From assembly GCF_019399895.1 (NCBI RefSeq), contig NC_091883.1, positions 2,646,377-2,710,376 of the forward strand: DNA of 64,000 nucleotides. The letters are read 5' to 3'. A model generated the notes under the pieces. That model saw only the letters and a program-made list of their open reading frames with translations. It was not told the DNA's origin and did no database searches. The first letter of the stretch is position 1, and each line of letters opens with the position of its first letter. Below, one piece after another: positions 38,280 through 52,500 of this stretch. A program made the translations under genes and the position numbers. Source of the stretch: Cardiocondyla obscurior (Eukaryota; Arthropoda; Insecta; Hymenoptera; Formicidae).

Positions 38280-40488
38280 GTGAGTGCCGATATTCTGTCC
38301 CGTGTGCAACCCCTCGCCTCGAGCGCGTCTTCCGCCTTAAGAGTTCTCGTAACGATAATTTTTTACGTAAAAAAGAAAAAAGAAATTAAATTAAATTTAG
38401 ACGCGCCGCTGATAGAAAAGCATTGCCGACCGATTGTCCGGGACTTTAGTGCCGACGTGATTCGGGAAACGGTTTGCGAGGTGACAATAGGTCGGCCGGC
38501 TGTGGATTTTCTTAATCAGAGCTCGCTGTGTATAAACTTAAAGAGCGTACAGCGCGTACGATTTAAGAAGGGTGTAATTTTTAATTAAAAAAAAAAAAAA
38601 AAATGCACGAATTATACAGCAGCAAGTATTTAATAAAAATAAATAAAATAAAAATTAGGCGCATTCGTTCCGAGGATAATAATTTAATGCGGCGCGTCTA
38701 AAATCCATGTCGTTTCCTCGTAATTTACAAGTCTCGTAGTACCTACCATGCGCCTGTCCCTTCCTTTATGCGGGTACCAGCGAGTATTGGAATAACGTAA
38801 CGAAAGATAAAGGCGGGGACCCGTTTCTCACACCACCGCCGCGCGGAAAGTTAGGCTTGCGAATTAGCGCATACGTGTTATCTGTAACTTGTAGCTCCGT
38901 GTTTCCACTGTGACAGTTACTTCCGGTACGAGATCCCTTACCGGATTGTGCCTCGCATGCTAACCATTGTCTAATTATTCCGTAACTGTGCGATATCGCG
39001 CGTCGCTGCCGGCGAGCGGCGAAAACATAAATGGATCTTTAAACTGCGTTTAACAACCAAACTATCTAAATAAATTAAATCTCGTATCAAAATGCGAGGC
39101 GGTGCCTGAAAGAAATGCGTGGATGGAAATTCTCTTGGATAAACGAGAGAAGTTGGATGATTTCCAGCTTGCACAGTTGCATGCAATCTCAACGAGAATA
39201 GTTTTGCAATGTACGCTCGATTTGCATTTCTGGTTTTTTTTTTTTTTTTTTTCTTATTTTTCTTTTCCTTTTATCCCGTCACGCTTTAAGACAAAAATGC
39301 AAATGGAGAGAATTGGGAAAGAAAACTTTAACAGTAAATGAAAAATATAAATAGCACTTTAATGCCGTGTACACGGCTTTAGTTTTGTCAATTTAAATAA
39401 ATTATATTTTTATTCCTTTTTGATATTAAGACGCGGGAATATAAAATCTTGAGAAGAAAATTCAAATTTTTGTTAAGCACGGCACGCTGCATGAACTTTG
39501 ATGTGTTTGTCATAGATTTCGCTGCCATATAAAATAGAAAACAGAAATAGACTAAAATTTGTGCTACAAGAAGAACAGAAGAGTGAATGTTCTAAAGATA
39601 CGACCGGCTCTAATTCAAGAGATTCTCGTCTCGTCGCGGTTCTCGACCGAAAGCTTTTCACGGTGTGGCTACGTTTATTTCCGTTGTCCCATTTTGGCTA
39701 ACGTCATATGAATAATATCTCAAAATAAAATCAAACTAATGCCTTAACAGTATATCGCGGCTCAATAAAAAGATACAGCGAAACAAGTAAACGAAGGACG
39801 AGGTCTATGATAAATTAATACAAGATGCCAGATAATTTGAAACCAATTTAATTAGATCATTTTTTTTTTCGTTAATTATGCTCGTCAATTTTATCCCAAA
39901 ATATGGTCCAATATATTTCGGGATTAAATTGATAACGCTGGATATTTTGCATGGAGAAAACGATCATCGTTGTCAGCTATCGGTGTCACCCACGCCCTGA
40001 AAAGAAATAATAAATTAAAATAAAAATAAAATAACGTCGCATGCCACGCGGCTCGGCTTTATTTCTAGACGCGGAACATGCTTTTTCCCGGCCGCGAAAA
40101 TAGACGCTATCGGTCCCAGCTTCCGGCGGTGGACCACCGTTCTAACGTCACGTTTTCCCGTGATGGTGCCCACTTATACATTCGCGACGGTGCAGCAACG
40201 ACGCCGAAATTATTTGGGCTTCGAACGCGCGTACCCGAGGTGTGATGACATCAATTCACTCTTGGCACTCGGTTATGGCAGTAGAAAATTGCCAGACCTT
40301 TAACGTTGCCTAGAACTTTGATATTTTGATTCAATAATATTATCGCTGTCCACAAAATAATTATTTTATTTTTTTTTTATCTCTGAACGATATTTAAAAA
40401 TTCTTTATATTAATTTAGTTATTATAATTTTATTTTATTCAACGATTGTTAAGTGTTTTAAATTAATAAGGGCTTTGTTGTTTTACAG

Positions 40489-40578
40489 AACCCGGGAGCT
40501 GAAAAATGGCGACCGATGGCCATATCGAATCCGTCCACCAAGCTGCGAATGGCAAGATCTATGCCCCACTGGGTCATG
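40489..40578 (+). other. LUBEL: LUBEL N-terminal coding exon, open in two frames
   Basis: In the frame that joins the next exon in phase, this exon reads NPGAEKWRPMAISNPSTKLR and on to WVM, followed by QQQQRETDQQ. A different frame has an ATG with a better context at 40,506 (AAAAATGG) and stays open to the donor, but cannot join the next exon without a shift. I chose the phase-matching frame. Translation could begin at the in-frame ATG at 40,516 if no upstream coding exon is used. Confidence 0.7.
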
Positions 40579-43500
40579 GTAAGTTTCTTTATATAAGAAA
40601 TAAATAATTATTAATACGTATATTATTTTAATTATTTGAAATAAGTCTTAATTTAATTTTACAATTAATATATTTGTTCGTAAATATCGGTATGCAGAAT
40701 TGATTTCTAAATTAAATTAAACATTTCTATCCGACGAAAAAAGCAGCAGCAGCAGCGAGAAACAGACCAGCAGCTACAACGTCGACCCCCGACGCCCCCG
40801 AAAATCCCGCCGCCGTCGCTCTCCGGGGACTGTGGTGACCCCGACTACGAGATCATCGAGTTTCCGACCCGACCGCAAGCCCAGAAACCCTCGACACCCC
40901 AATCGAATGTCGGTAAGTGCGCCCTGTGCGGCACCGAGAACGTGTTCGCGCGCTGCGACACGTGCAACGAGAACTACTGCGAGGCCTGCGACGACATGAA
41001 CCACAAGCATCCGAAGCGGAAGAGCCACGTCCGCAGAAGGATCCTGACCGACAACGCGAGCAGAAGCAGACCGCCCCTCCCGCCGAAGGGCGAGAACCTG
41101 TTGAATCCTCCGGTGCCGCCGCCGCGGAGGAATCGCAAGAGCACTCAGGTAGGCTGCATTCTGGCCTGAATCTCTCGACCGCTCGTGAATCTTCTTCCAG
41201 GCACCGACGCCGGTCGTCGACCGTGTAAATCCTCGATGTTCCTCAGTATTAGCGCGCCCAAGGATCGCTTCGGAATCGCTCGAGCTCGATCGGAGACCAG
41301 GTTGCCACTTAAACGGCCGATGAATTTACGCGTTCGAATGTTCATTTTCTCGGCGACGCGACGCCGAGATTAAATCGGTGACTAACTGGGGGGTCACCGC
41401 GGTTACTTATCCCCAAGCACGACCTCGTCTCCGTCGCGTCGGGTGTTCTCGTAGAATCGAAATCGCTGAATGCTGAATTTTCTTCCGACGTTGTTGGTCG
41501 AAACGACGTAGCTTTTGCTCTTACAATGGTCACACCGAGGCGTTTCTTAACTGTTACTGCCCTTTGCGAGCTTTCAATGATCGTTGACATTGTTCTACAT
41601 CCAGATTCTATTTTACGCTCAGATTTTATTGTATGTTGACGTTGCTTTTTAATACACCATGTTACCGCAAAAGACACTGATTGCCGTATTCACTGAACCC
41701 GTTCTCTCTTCCAGTTCTGCGCCAACGTAATGACGCGGAAAAGACGAACGTAGCGCTTCGGCGCCGTTGTAATGCCGGGGCATTTGTCGTATCGTGTAAT
41801 CGAATCATTTTTTTTTTTTTTTCCGTTTTTTTATCGCGGATTATCTCTGCGGAGTGGTGAATATGGCAGGCTACGGTGAACACGGTGAACACGATCATTT
41901 TCGTTTACGATTACAATATTGTATCGGCATCCGTACCACTCCGTATTTCCCGTACCGTTACGGCGTGGTACCACTACAATTTATTTTTACACTCGGCGTA
42001 CCCCACCTTCTTTTCAGCACAGACGGACTATCCAGCTGCTTGAACCTGCCACGCTCACAAAATAATAGATACACTTTTTTTAATGACATTATTATTTATC
42101 AGATTTTTGTTTGGAATATTCTTCGGCGCATTTGATATCCAGAAACGAGTCCGCTTGAAGATTTATTTTATGGTTTATTCCTTTTTAAGCATTTAATCGT
42201 TTTATTTTATTTTATTTTATTTTATTTTTTCTAATTATTTGTTTTTAGAGAAGAGCTTTGATCGTAGCCGTAATTATTTAAATTTAACGTATTATTTTAA
42301 TAACAATGTTAGCGTTGTTTCACAAAAATATCGACAGTGCTCGCCAATATGTTCAAGTGCTGTCCCTTCCTTATGTCCACGATATGTAATTAAGTTAAAG
42401 TTTCGCGCTTAGGCTAAATCTGCGCTAGCCAAAGGATCTGCGCAACTCGCTTTGCTCGACAAGGTCGGGAGCTTGAAGCGCAATTTTTCCAATGCAAAAC
42501 CGTCGGACTCGAGCGCCAGAGTATCAAAATCTTCGAACACTTTAAATATACCTTTCAACGATGCTTCCGGATCAGGAACCGACAAAATGACCACTCTACA
42601 GGTAAGGAAAATTGCAACTATTATTTATGAATCAAAAAATTAATCGACAATTTTAATATTCACCTATATTTATTGAACAAACAAAATTAAGTAATAAGTA
42701 CTTTAAAAATTATTCATTAATTAAATTTTGTAAAATACGACTTAGATTTTTTTTTTTTTTTTGAGCACTGAAATTAAAAATTACGAACTTTTAGGAGAGA
42801 TACAAAAAATATCAGGAAGTGATGAAGGCTCAAGACGTTAACAGACGTCGGCATATGACTATTGATACAAGGGATACTTTGAGCGGTAGATCTAGCAACG
42901 TAGGTAGTCCAAAATCGACACCGCCGCTTCCACCTCCGCCACCCCCTAGGACTATGATACAATCAGCCAGCGTTTGCGACTTGACCGCTGCTCATATGTG
43001 GAATCCCGGAATGCATCAGGTGCATGTGTTAACATTTTTATAATTGATTTTATTTTCATTAATCGTTCTTCTTCAATTTATCCTTGCAATAATAATTATA
43101 ATAAAAATTACGTGTCACGTTTCAGATATTTAAAGGCATATAAAAAAAATGTATGACTGATAAACTTATTATATTTCAGGCCCAATCGATTGCACATCTC
43201 GGGCCTGGCAGTATGCCAATGATGTGGTACCCGCCGGCTAACTCCTGGGATGTGTCGATGGGAGGTTCTACCATGAGTCTGCACCATCCGAGCATGTGGG
43301 GATATCCCATGGGCTATCCGTCAGCACAAATGCTACCTCCACATTATCCGGGATCTCTTTCTCGAGGGCACAGTCCGGCCAGAAGCGTCAAATCCAGCAG
43401 AAGATCGAGACCGGCGTCTCCTTCTCCCAGTCTGAAGTCCAGAAAGTCTTATGCTTCGAGATCACGATCGAAAAAGTCGCCCGGATCGCCGTCGGACGCG

Positions 43501-46500
43501 AGCTCTGAGAATTCCGAGGAGTCCGATATAGACGACAGACTTTCTCGCGGATCCAGAAGTAGACGTGGCAGCATCCCCAGAAGCATACGACAACGAAGCT
43601 ATCACGACGAGGATACCAGAAGCCTCGCGTCAACGAGAGGTCGACTAGAGTAAGTGTAAAAATTACATATTTTATTCGTGACTTTATATTTCAATAATTT
43701 TTTATGATTATTATTTTTTTTTTTTTTTAGGAGATTAATGTCTGAAGAGAGAACAACGAATAGTGAAGACCAATGGTCCGAAAGCCCGTCGAATAAACGA
43801 TACCCGTCATCCTCGAGAAATTATGATGAATTTCAAAACAGCAACACTATTGCTTCTGGACGTCGTTACGTTCACGATGATCGCTCGACTTTTAAAACGG
43901 ATCCGCGGTTGGATCGCGTTCAGAATGGAATTTATCGCGACCGCCGAAGGCGAAGTACCGACGATGAGTCCTCCGATCGAAAAATTAATACTCCGGGTCG
44001 AGCACGTGTTACAAGCTCATCTGATGATCATTTTGAGAGGGTAGAGAATGCTTTAAAAAGGGCGTCGTCGCTTCGAAGAGACATAATGCTGGACGATTTG
44101 GAACGATCCTCTACTCGTCGTGATTCTCGTAGATCGTCCTTCGAGAGCGACGGTCAGATAAAAAAGACGCCGTCCCGAGATGTAACCTCCCCGAAAAGAG
44201 CACCTGCGGAAAGAACTCGCCTCCTGGAAAGACAGTCTTCTCATTCGGACAAAGAACGCGCGAACATTGACGAGAACGAATTACGCTTAATAAGAAGAGA
44301 GCAACAAATGCGCGATCTCTCGCGAGAGCGCGAACTTCTTGTGAGAAAAGAATCGCTCCGGCGAAAAGACAATCTTGACGATCTTGATCGAACATCTAAC
44401 AAACGAAGTTCCGGCAGATCTTCGTTAGAATCCGACAATCAAGGATCAAGGAAAACGCCTTCTAAAGAAATACCGCTAAGAAAGCGGAGAGATAAAGAAG
44501 ATGAGGACCTACCCGAAACGATAGATAATTCTAAAGTTATGGATTGTCAGCGATCGTTTGATAAAAATCGTCAGGAAAAGGATTTGATACGAGCCAACGA
44601 GATTCAACAGAAGAAACAAGACAACGCCGAAACGAAACAACAGCAGGTGCGAACAACTCAATTTGAAAAAGAACCTAAGGTAACAAAAAGAGACGCTGAA
44701 AATACGCCATCCAAAAAAACCACGTCCAACGAAATGACGATGGAAATTCCGAAAGAGGAATGGGCTTGCGAGCATTGCACTTTTATCAATAAGATCAACG
44801 ATCGCGTCTGCGTGGTTTGCTGCAAGACGAAAAGCAGCGCTCTACCACCAAGCACCTTGAATGACAATCTCGGTCCGATCGAGCCGCAAGCGAAGAACGA
44901 AAAATTGAATAGCGTCGGTAATTCCAATCATGATTCCGAGAAGCGGACCAAAAAGATCTCCAACAGCGAAGAGAGCGGCGACAGCGGATCCATCAAGAAT
45001 AAAGGTAGACCGAAGCGCAAAATCAGCTTTTCCTTCGGTACCAAGTTGTCCAAGTGACGTCACGCGTGACGCTTACATTCTATGTGATGCCCACCCGCGT
45101 ATTCCCGTCCAGACATGCAGATGACCCGGATTACACGTATCTTTTTCTTTTATTTCTTTCTCTCTCTTTCTCTTTTTGCCTCAATTTTTTTTTTTTTTTT
45201 TTTTTACGTAAAACGGCAGTCACAAGCCGTACAACTGGTTATTCTTTACCTTCGATGTATTCCCTTGGATGAATAATAAAGAGACATGGAAACTGTTTTT
45301 CGTACAACGCTACAACGACACCAAATGCATAGTCGTATTTGAAATTCGGCCATCTTCTGTTCATGTCTGAGGCGTTATATTATTCATTCAAGCGATGCGA
45401 CGGTTTCAAGCACGAGCGTGCATTTGGCATATGTTCCTTTATTCCGGGCAGACCATCGATGGAAATCACTGCCAAAGCATTTGGTTTGACGACATTGAAG
45501 CGCGTCAGCAGCAAAAGATTTAGTATAAGCTTAAAACAAAATTTTACAATAATATAATGTATTGAAATCCTTTTATTTTTAACCACTTATTGACAGCAAT
45601 TTCATATCGATGATATTCATTGTTAACAATTTTTTTAATCTTTAGAACAATAAAAAATGTAATATAGTGTATATACAAATATTTAAATGACCATGGAAAA
45701 GATATACGATGATGGCATATAAAATTTTGTTATACGCAAGGCGAAAACACAGTAGCATTTAGAAAATGGCATATTTAAAACTGCATTTTAGCATTAAATT
45801 TATAGTTGAACTGAATTCTAAAAAACCTTTGTAATTTTCAGAACCGATCGATCCAGATAATGATTCTCTTGTAGAGAACTCTAAAACTGCAATCACGGCT
45901 GCAGCTTTGCAAACAAAAGAAGCGGCAATAGACGCGACATCGCCGGTCGATGAAAAATTATCGTCAGAAGCATCGTCCTCAGCATTGACGTCTACTTCGA
46001 GTGCGAGTACTTCTATGGTAGACACAAACGTGATACCACACGAGGAAAAGATTCGAGGAAAACTTTCGAAGAGCCATTCTGTGTCTACAGGAACGTCTCC
46101 TCCGCCGCAGAGTATCTCGACTCAAGTAAGAACTGTATAAATAAAACACTTTTTATAAATATTATTTATAAAAAATTTATATTAAAATTTTTTTAGACTT
46201 ATGACTATCTCCCTGCAAAAGGAACTCTCGGAAGATCGGCGTCGGTATCAACGCCAAAGAGTTATTTGTATTACGACGATAGCGACGCCGAGGTGAGTAA
46301 ACTTGTGAATAAATTAACGAATAATTAATTATTAAATAAAAGCAATCAAATTTATAATTGATTAAAGTCTTTTACGGAAAATTAAATGCCCTGCGTCCAT
46401 GTAGGTGCACAATCGCTTGTTATGCGTTCTAATAAAGAAACTAATAAAAGAACAAAACTAGCATTTGTTTCAGGAACAAGCTAGATTCGTAAACAGTCCC

Positions 46501-49500
46501 GATTTGTATCCGCGAACATTACAGGAGCAGTATCTTCAGCAATTAATAACCGGACCGCGGAGCAGAGAGCGGACTAGAAGAAACTCCATCGACTCGTCTC
46601 ATCTCTATTATCGTTCCAGGGTAAACTCGCTTACGAAAAGGATTTTCATGTACGCTTCGTCATCCTCAGTCCAACCGTTGTGATAATTAGCCTCGGTGTG
46701 AACGTAGGCAGGATATTTTTATTTTTTTTTTTTAGTATTCTTCAACCGCTTAATTTGATTGATCGCTCTTTCTTGTCCATTTATTATGCTTATTTACATA
46801 ATGTAACATTTACAGCTGCTGGTAATTAATTTAGACATGCGTTTAACAGCACATAATTAAAGATAATCTGTGACGACGGAACCCCCGCATTGTAACTAGC
46901 CATAGATTAAGTAACATCGACTTAATGGGTTTACAGTTTAGTGCTTTTTGCAGATTTTTAATTAAACGATCGTTAACGATGGCTTCTGTTTCAGGAACCT
47001 AGCCAATCGAGATTCGTGGAAGCAGGTACCGGTGCCAATCAAGGGATCTCCACGTTAACACGCCAAGGTTTGGAGATAGTAGAAATTTTGCGAGAAGCCG
47101 AGAAGCAGGGATTCACGACCGATGATATCCAAGTTGCATTAGCGCAAGGCGCAGCGAATCCGATCGAGTGGCTTCAGACGCAGTGGCCGCATCTGGTAGA
47201 GACAGTGCAAGTCCTGGTGACTGCTCAAGGCAAGGAATTAAAAGAGAACAGCATCGGTGTACTCTCGCCAGCCGAGGCGAAAGAGGCCTTGCGATCTGTC
47301 AAAGGTGACATGTGGAACGCAGTCGCAACGGCCATCCAACGCAGGCAGCAAAAGGTACGCGCAAAAGAAAATCTAAAAAATCTAATACATTTACGATTTA
47401 ATTAACATTAATTTCAATTGGCAGTGCGAACAGATTATGGCGAAAGGAAATTTTGCACTCATGGACATTGTCAGAGCTCTTGATAATAATGCCGGTATCG
47501 AGGACGCCACTTTGCTCGAGCTGCAAAAGAACCAGCTCAAGCCTTTTTTAATGAGGATCTGGGGACCTCCGGTCGGGGTGGAAAACGAGGAGGCTGCACC
47601 GCACGGAGGTCAGTGAAAGCTTTCACTACTACCAATTATAATAATATTAAAATTATTAATATTTAAAAATAAAATTATTTAATAAGGTCATCGATTATGC
47701 ACTTTTCTTTTTGCTGCAGACGCAGCGGGTGCGGTCGGCGGAATGGGAATTGATCCTAAGGAACAAGTTCCGAATGTATCTGATACGGAGGCGCAGAAGC
47801 AGGTAATGTCACCAATTGTTGATCATTTCGTGGCGTTGCAGGCCGACTTTCAAAAGCAACTGGCGGCCCTCAGAGAACTGACTGATAACTGGCGACACGA
47901 GAAAGATCCCCCGAACAAATTGGGTAATAATAAGTCTGATAATCTCTATGACCGCTCTGATGATCCCACTGTTCTAATCGATTCCGATCTGGTCCCAAGG
48001 GCCGTACAACAAACGCCCGACGTAACGGAGCCAAGCGATCTTGCGATCACGCGGCAAGAACAGGCGACCGTAGATTCGCAGAACGACTCAAAGTACTTGT
48101 CGAACACTACAATAGAAGTCTTAGACCAAATAGATGTCGCATCGCCCACGAAAATTTCTCCAACTACAGTCGATGACGTTGTAAAGACAAGTGCAATGGA
48201 TTCCTCACGTGCACCTCAAACAACAATTGACAAGGCCGAAAATTTGACTGGAAAATCATTAAATGATACTGAGAAAACTGTTGTACAAATTATTGAGTCC
48301 GATTTGTCAAAGTCTAATGCACTGAAGAATGAAAATGATGACGTCAAAGTGAAAGAGGCCACTCAATTACACGAAAAAATGGAAGCAATGCACGACCAAA
48401 CCTTAAAGACGTCGATTGACGAAGCCGCAGTAACAACGGAAGTTACGAATTCACCGAAACAGGAAAGATTATCGTCAAATGACGCTGGAGTTGAAGTATC
48501 CTCATCGCATGAAACTTTTGTGCTTGACACAACGAATAATACGAAATCGGGTCAGTCCTCTTCTAAGCGCCAGGAAACTTTGAGTGGTCCTGAATTACCT
48601 TTTGATATAGGGAGGCAGAGCACCGCGATAGAAAACGAGTCACTCATCAAAGTTGGAAAGTCTATGGAATCGAGTGGCGCACTCCATATCTCTTTTCACA
48701 ATTCGAGCGTTTCTCAAGAAGCCGATATATTATCGCCGCGAAAATCATCGGAAGACAAATCATCGATCGTGAACGAGGCAAACATGACGGAGGAAATGCA
48801 TGCAGACTCGGCCGAAAAAAATTCTTCCGCACAGGAGCAATCTGATCGGCGTGTCATAAAGGAAATTCCTAAGCAGAACGACGAGCCGCGCGTCGTGGCG
48901 GTAGAAGCTCTGCTGTCTGCCGTAAAATCGCTGCCGGAGCAGTTTTTAACGCCGTTCATAACTGCGATGCACATGCTATCGCCCGAAAAAGGTGATGTAA
49001 CTTCCGACGTGCAGCTTATGAACCGATTAAATACTTTGCACAATATGAAAATTGATGGCCCCGAAACCGGCGTGTCTCAGCCCGAAATCAGCGATAAGAC
49101 GAACGTCGACGCTCTTCGAAATTCGGTAATAATAAAATCAAAGAATGCTGACGACGGAGAAATGCCAGCTTCCTCAGCCGTGCTGGAAAACAAAACTAGA
49201 TCGCAGTCGCTTCAAAAGAAGGATCAAGGAGATAAACCGAGCAAAAGTTCTGAAAAATTAAAGAGCGGCAAGATTATCGATAAGGAGATCGACAAATCTA
49301 AGTTTCCGGATTCTCTGATGGCAAAGTCCCGTGCGAGCGTTCCAGATATTAAGCAACAGCATCAGGATGTCAGATCGGTACGTACAGATACGAACGAGTT
49401 TAACATTTCACAAACTAACATCTCGACGGATCTGACGTCCGAAACGTTTTCCGATTCGGTGGACTTAATGGGTAAAGACAATCCCGAAGACCCAAGGACT

Positions 49501-52500
49501 ATGAGTGCAGCGGAGACGCCGGGGGCAGGAGTAACCGAAATATCGCAAACGGACGTCGCCAGGGAAACTTATTCACGTAAGAATTCTTTAGAGATAATTA
49601 ATATGTCTGTGAAAAATCATAATCGAGAAAAACCTACTGCAAACGAAATCATATCAAAGGCAGGATCAGCCGAGGAATTGCATTCAGGTGAATCATCGAG
49701 TTCTTATGTGCAATTGTTAACAGCATCGTCAACGCATAATCAATTAGTCGAGAAACCTCTCGAGCTTTCAATCGCGCCCGACGACGGCTCGATTGGTACA
49801 TCATCATTATCAAAGGAAGCAAAAAACTCTTCCGAAAAAACATCTCATGAAAATCTTTCACAAAATGATGCGATCGTTCATAATTCTAACGCTGATCATA
49901 CACCTGTTTCGCTTGAAGCAGTAATAAATGCAACTAATATGCAATCGATAAATAAGCAAGATGTTAACAAACGGACCGAACGACGATCAAACGATTCATC
50001 TCACACGCATGTTTTAACATCAGCGCCATCAATCTCGGCAACCTCATTACCCGCAAAAGTATCCGATCACTCTCTCAACGTTAAATCACCGCCCGTCGAA
50101 ATATTCGATAATCACGAAACGACATTGCGTCATGATAAAAATGATACAAAGCCGATCGTTCCGAAAAATGCGGTGCACGTTTCGGAAAAAGTAGAACAGA
50201 CAATTTCGGTCACATATCATACTCCCGCGAGCGACGATAAAAATGAAACTACGTTGAAAGAAAACGTGCCCGTTGAGCAAAATACGGCCAATGATTTATC
50301 CATTACTCAATCGCAAACTGATGAAAATATTCTCTTACCGTTAACACATTCGCACGCTTCTGAGGAAATGGATTTAAACAACTTGCGTAACGAGGAAACG
50401 GAAATTACAATTATTACGGCAAAATCTGACGGCTCGATGATTGACCAGACCTCAAACGTTACATTTTCGACAAATACACAGGACTTCATAAATAAAAACG
50501 CGTTATTCAATCCGATAAACGATGAGGAGCCTCATCTCGAAGATGAAGTTTCTCAATCTCACGATGACGAGGAACAGAACGCACAAACGTCAAACTCAGC
50601 AACAAGGAACATCTTAGACGCGCTTAAAAATTTTAATATACTTTTTACAACGTCGATCAATGAGAGAAATATCGTTTCAACAGCCAACAAAGACTCTCTT
50701 CCAGATTCTATTGTAGCGAATATCAACGAAGTAACACCCGGAATACCCGACACTTTCGAAATAAAGATATCGGAATCACCGGTTACGACGGTAAATGATT
50801 GCGCGCCGATAAAAAATATCGCGAATAATATTGAACACGGTCAGGTTGAAGCTGTTAACACAATCGATAAAGAAAATGCGAGAGATATTAAATCGCTCGG
50901 GAATGAAATTTTAGTCGTCGCACATAATGAACAAGTTAAGCCGGTCCCAGAATTATTAAATAATGAAAATTCGGTAAAAACTAATACGAAACAAGTAAAC
51001 CAATCCTGTAAAAGCGTAATTGTGAAATCTGTCGTGAAGCATAGATCGAGATCGCCTCTTAAAAAGATCGTCCGTAGAAAGTCGCCCGTTAAGATGATGA
51101 AAAAATCAGGTAGCGTACCGAAGAAAAATTTTGCCCGTAAAAGCACAAGTCCATATAGCGCGACCGTTACAAAAGCAAAAGCGACGGCCACCGAGATTGC
51201 TAAAAGATCGAATCGAACAGCGCAGTTTAATAAATCGAAAATTAAAGAATCCTCAAAGTCCGCGTATGCCACAAGTGATAAAACAAACGGTAACAATAAA
51301 TTAATCGTCGACGATGATATTTTAATAAAAGCTGAAAAAAGTAGTTTAAAATTTAAAACGTCTTTGTCGTCAGACATATTAAACAAAACCATTAAACAAT
51401 CAGTAAATAATAACGGCGTGCAACAAATTACAGGAAGCATCAAAATAAATGATAATAAAAAGGTTTCTGCGTCCGGTACAGAGAAAATATCGATAGTTAA
51501 TAACGCATCCAATTCCGAACCGCAAACTAAATTGCCTATTGTTAAAAAATATAATGGAAATAAATTGGAAAATTCTAAAAAGAGCACGGTTGAATGTTCT
51601 AAAAACAAAAATATTGAAGATGTCCAAAATAAACGTTCAGAGAGCTCAAAAAGTGTAAAAGCACATGGTTTAGAAAATCAAGCAATAAAGAAGAGAAATT
51701 ATAAAACTGATATAATTATGGTAAAAACTAAGAAAGATAATTTAAACTTTAAATCATCTTTACCGTCAAAAATACCCATTTTAATACAACGAAAAAATCT
51801 GCGATCGACAGATACGATCTCGTTAAATTCTTCTAAAATAAACCTAGCTAACACGTCTTTATTAAAAAGCGGATTAACAAAATTACCAGTAACATCGCAA
51901 GCAGTTTCGACATTATCTTTTAAAATTCGTGACAAAGGTAACGTATTAAACCCGCCATTCATACGGAAAATTGATTTTGAGGATACTAACAAACTGATGA
52001 GAAATCAAATTAAATCTGGTAACGGAAGGGAGATTGAAATTACAGAAAATGTGAAAGACAAGCAAATCTTGGAGGGGAATCATGCTAAAGAGAGTACCGT
52101 GGAAAGTGAAGAAACCGAAGAACCTCCGAAAGTTAAGTCAATAGAATCGGAATTAAACGAGAATTCACAAGCGTCGAACTCGAGGCATAACGATCCATCC
52201 GCGAATCTTGGCAAACAATTGGAAGTCGAAAACGCAATCGAGGAAAGCTCGGATGCTTTCAGCTCCGATCCCGAGTATTCTGAAGAGGACGAAGACACAG
52301 GAACGACGAGGTACATTTCTGATCATAACTCGGAATACAATTCCGTCGAGGAATTCACGGACGCGGAATTGTTGTTAGAGAAAACGCTAAATGAGATAAA
52401 ATCTGAAATATCGGATTCAGAAGAAGAGGACGCAAGCGCATCCGAGGAAGGTGAGGAAGTTACTTATTCGTACGAGACGGAAAGTCATGATCGAGATTCT

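Noticed and set aside
38280..38588. Continuation of the 211-codon frame from 37,953 past the donor at 38,280
   Set aside because: Beyond the donor the composition changes to that of intron sequence (KKKKEIK, A-rich). Only the part before the donor matches LUBEL phase.
50841..51608. 255-codon minus-strand frame
   Set aside because: It is the antisense shadow of the giant LUBEL exon. Its hydrophobic composition (L, F, I) is what the reverse of Lys/Asn/Ser codons produces.
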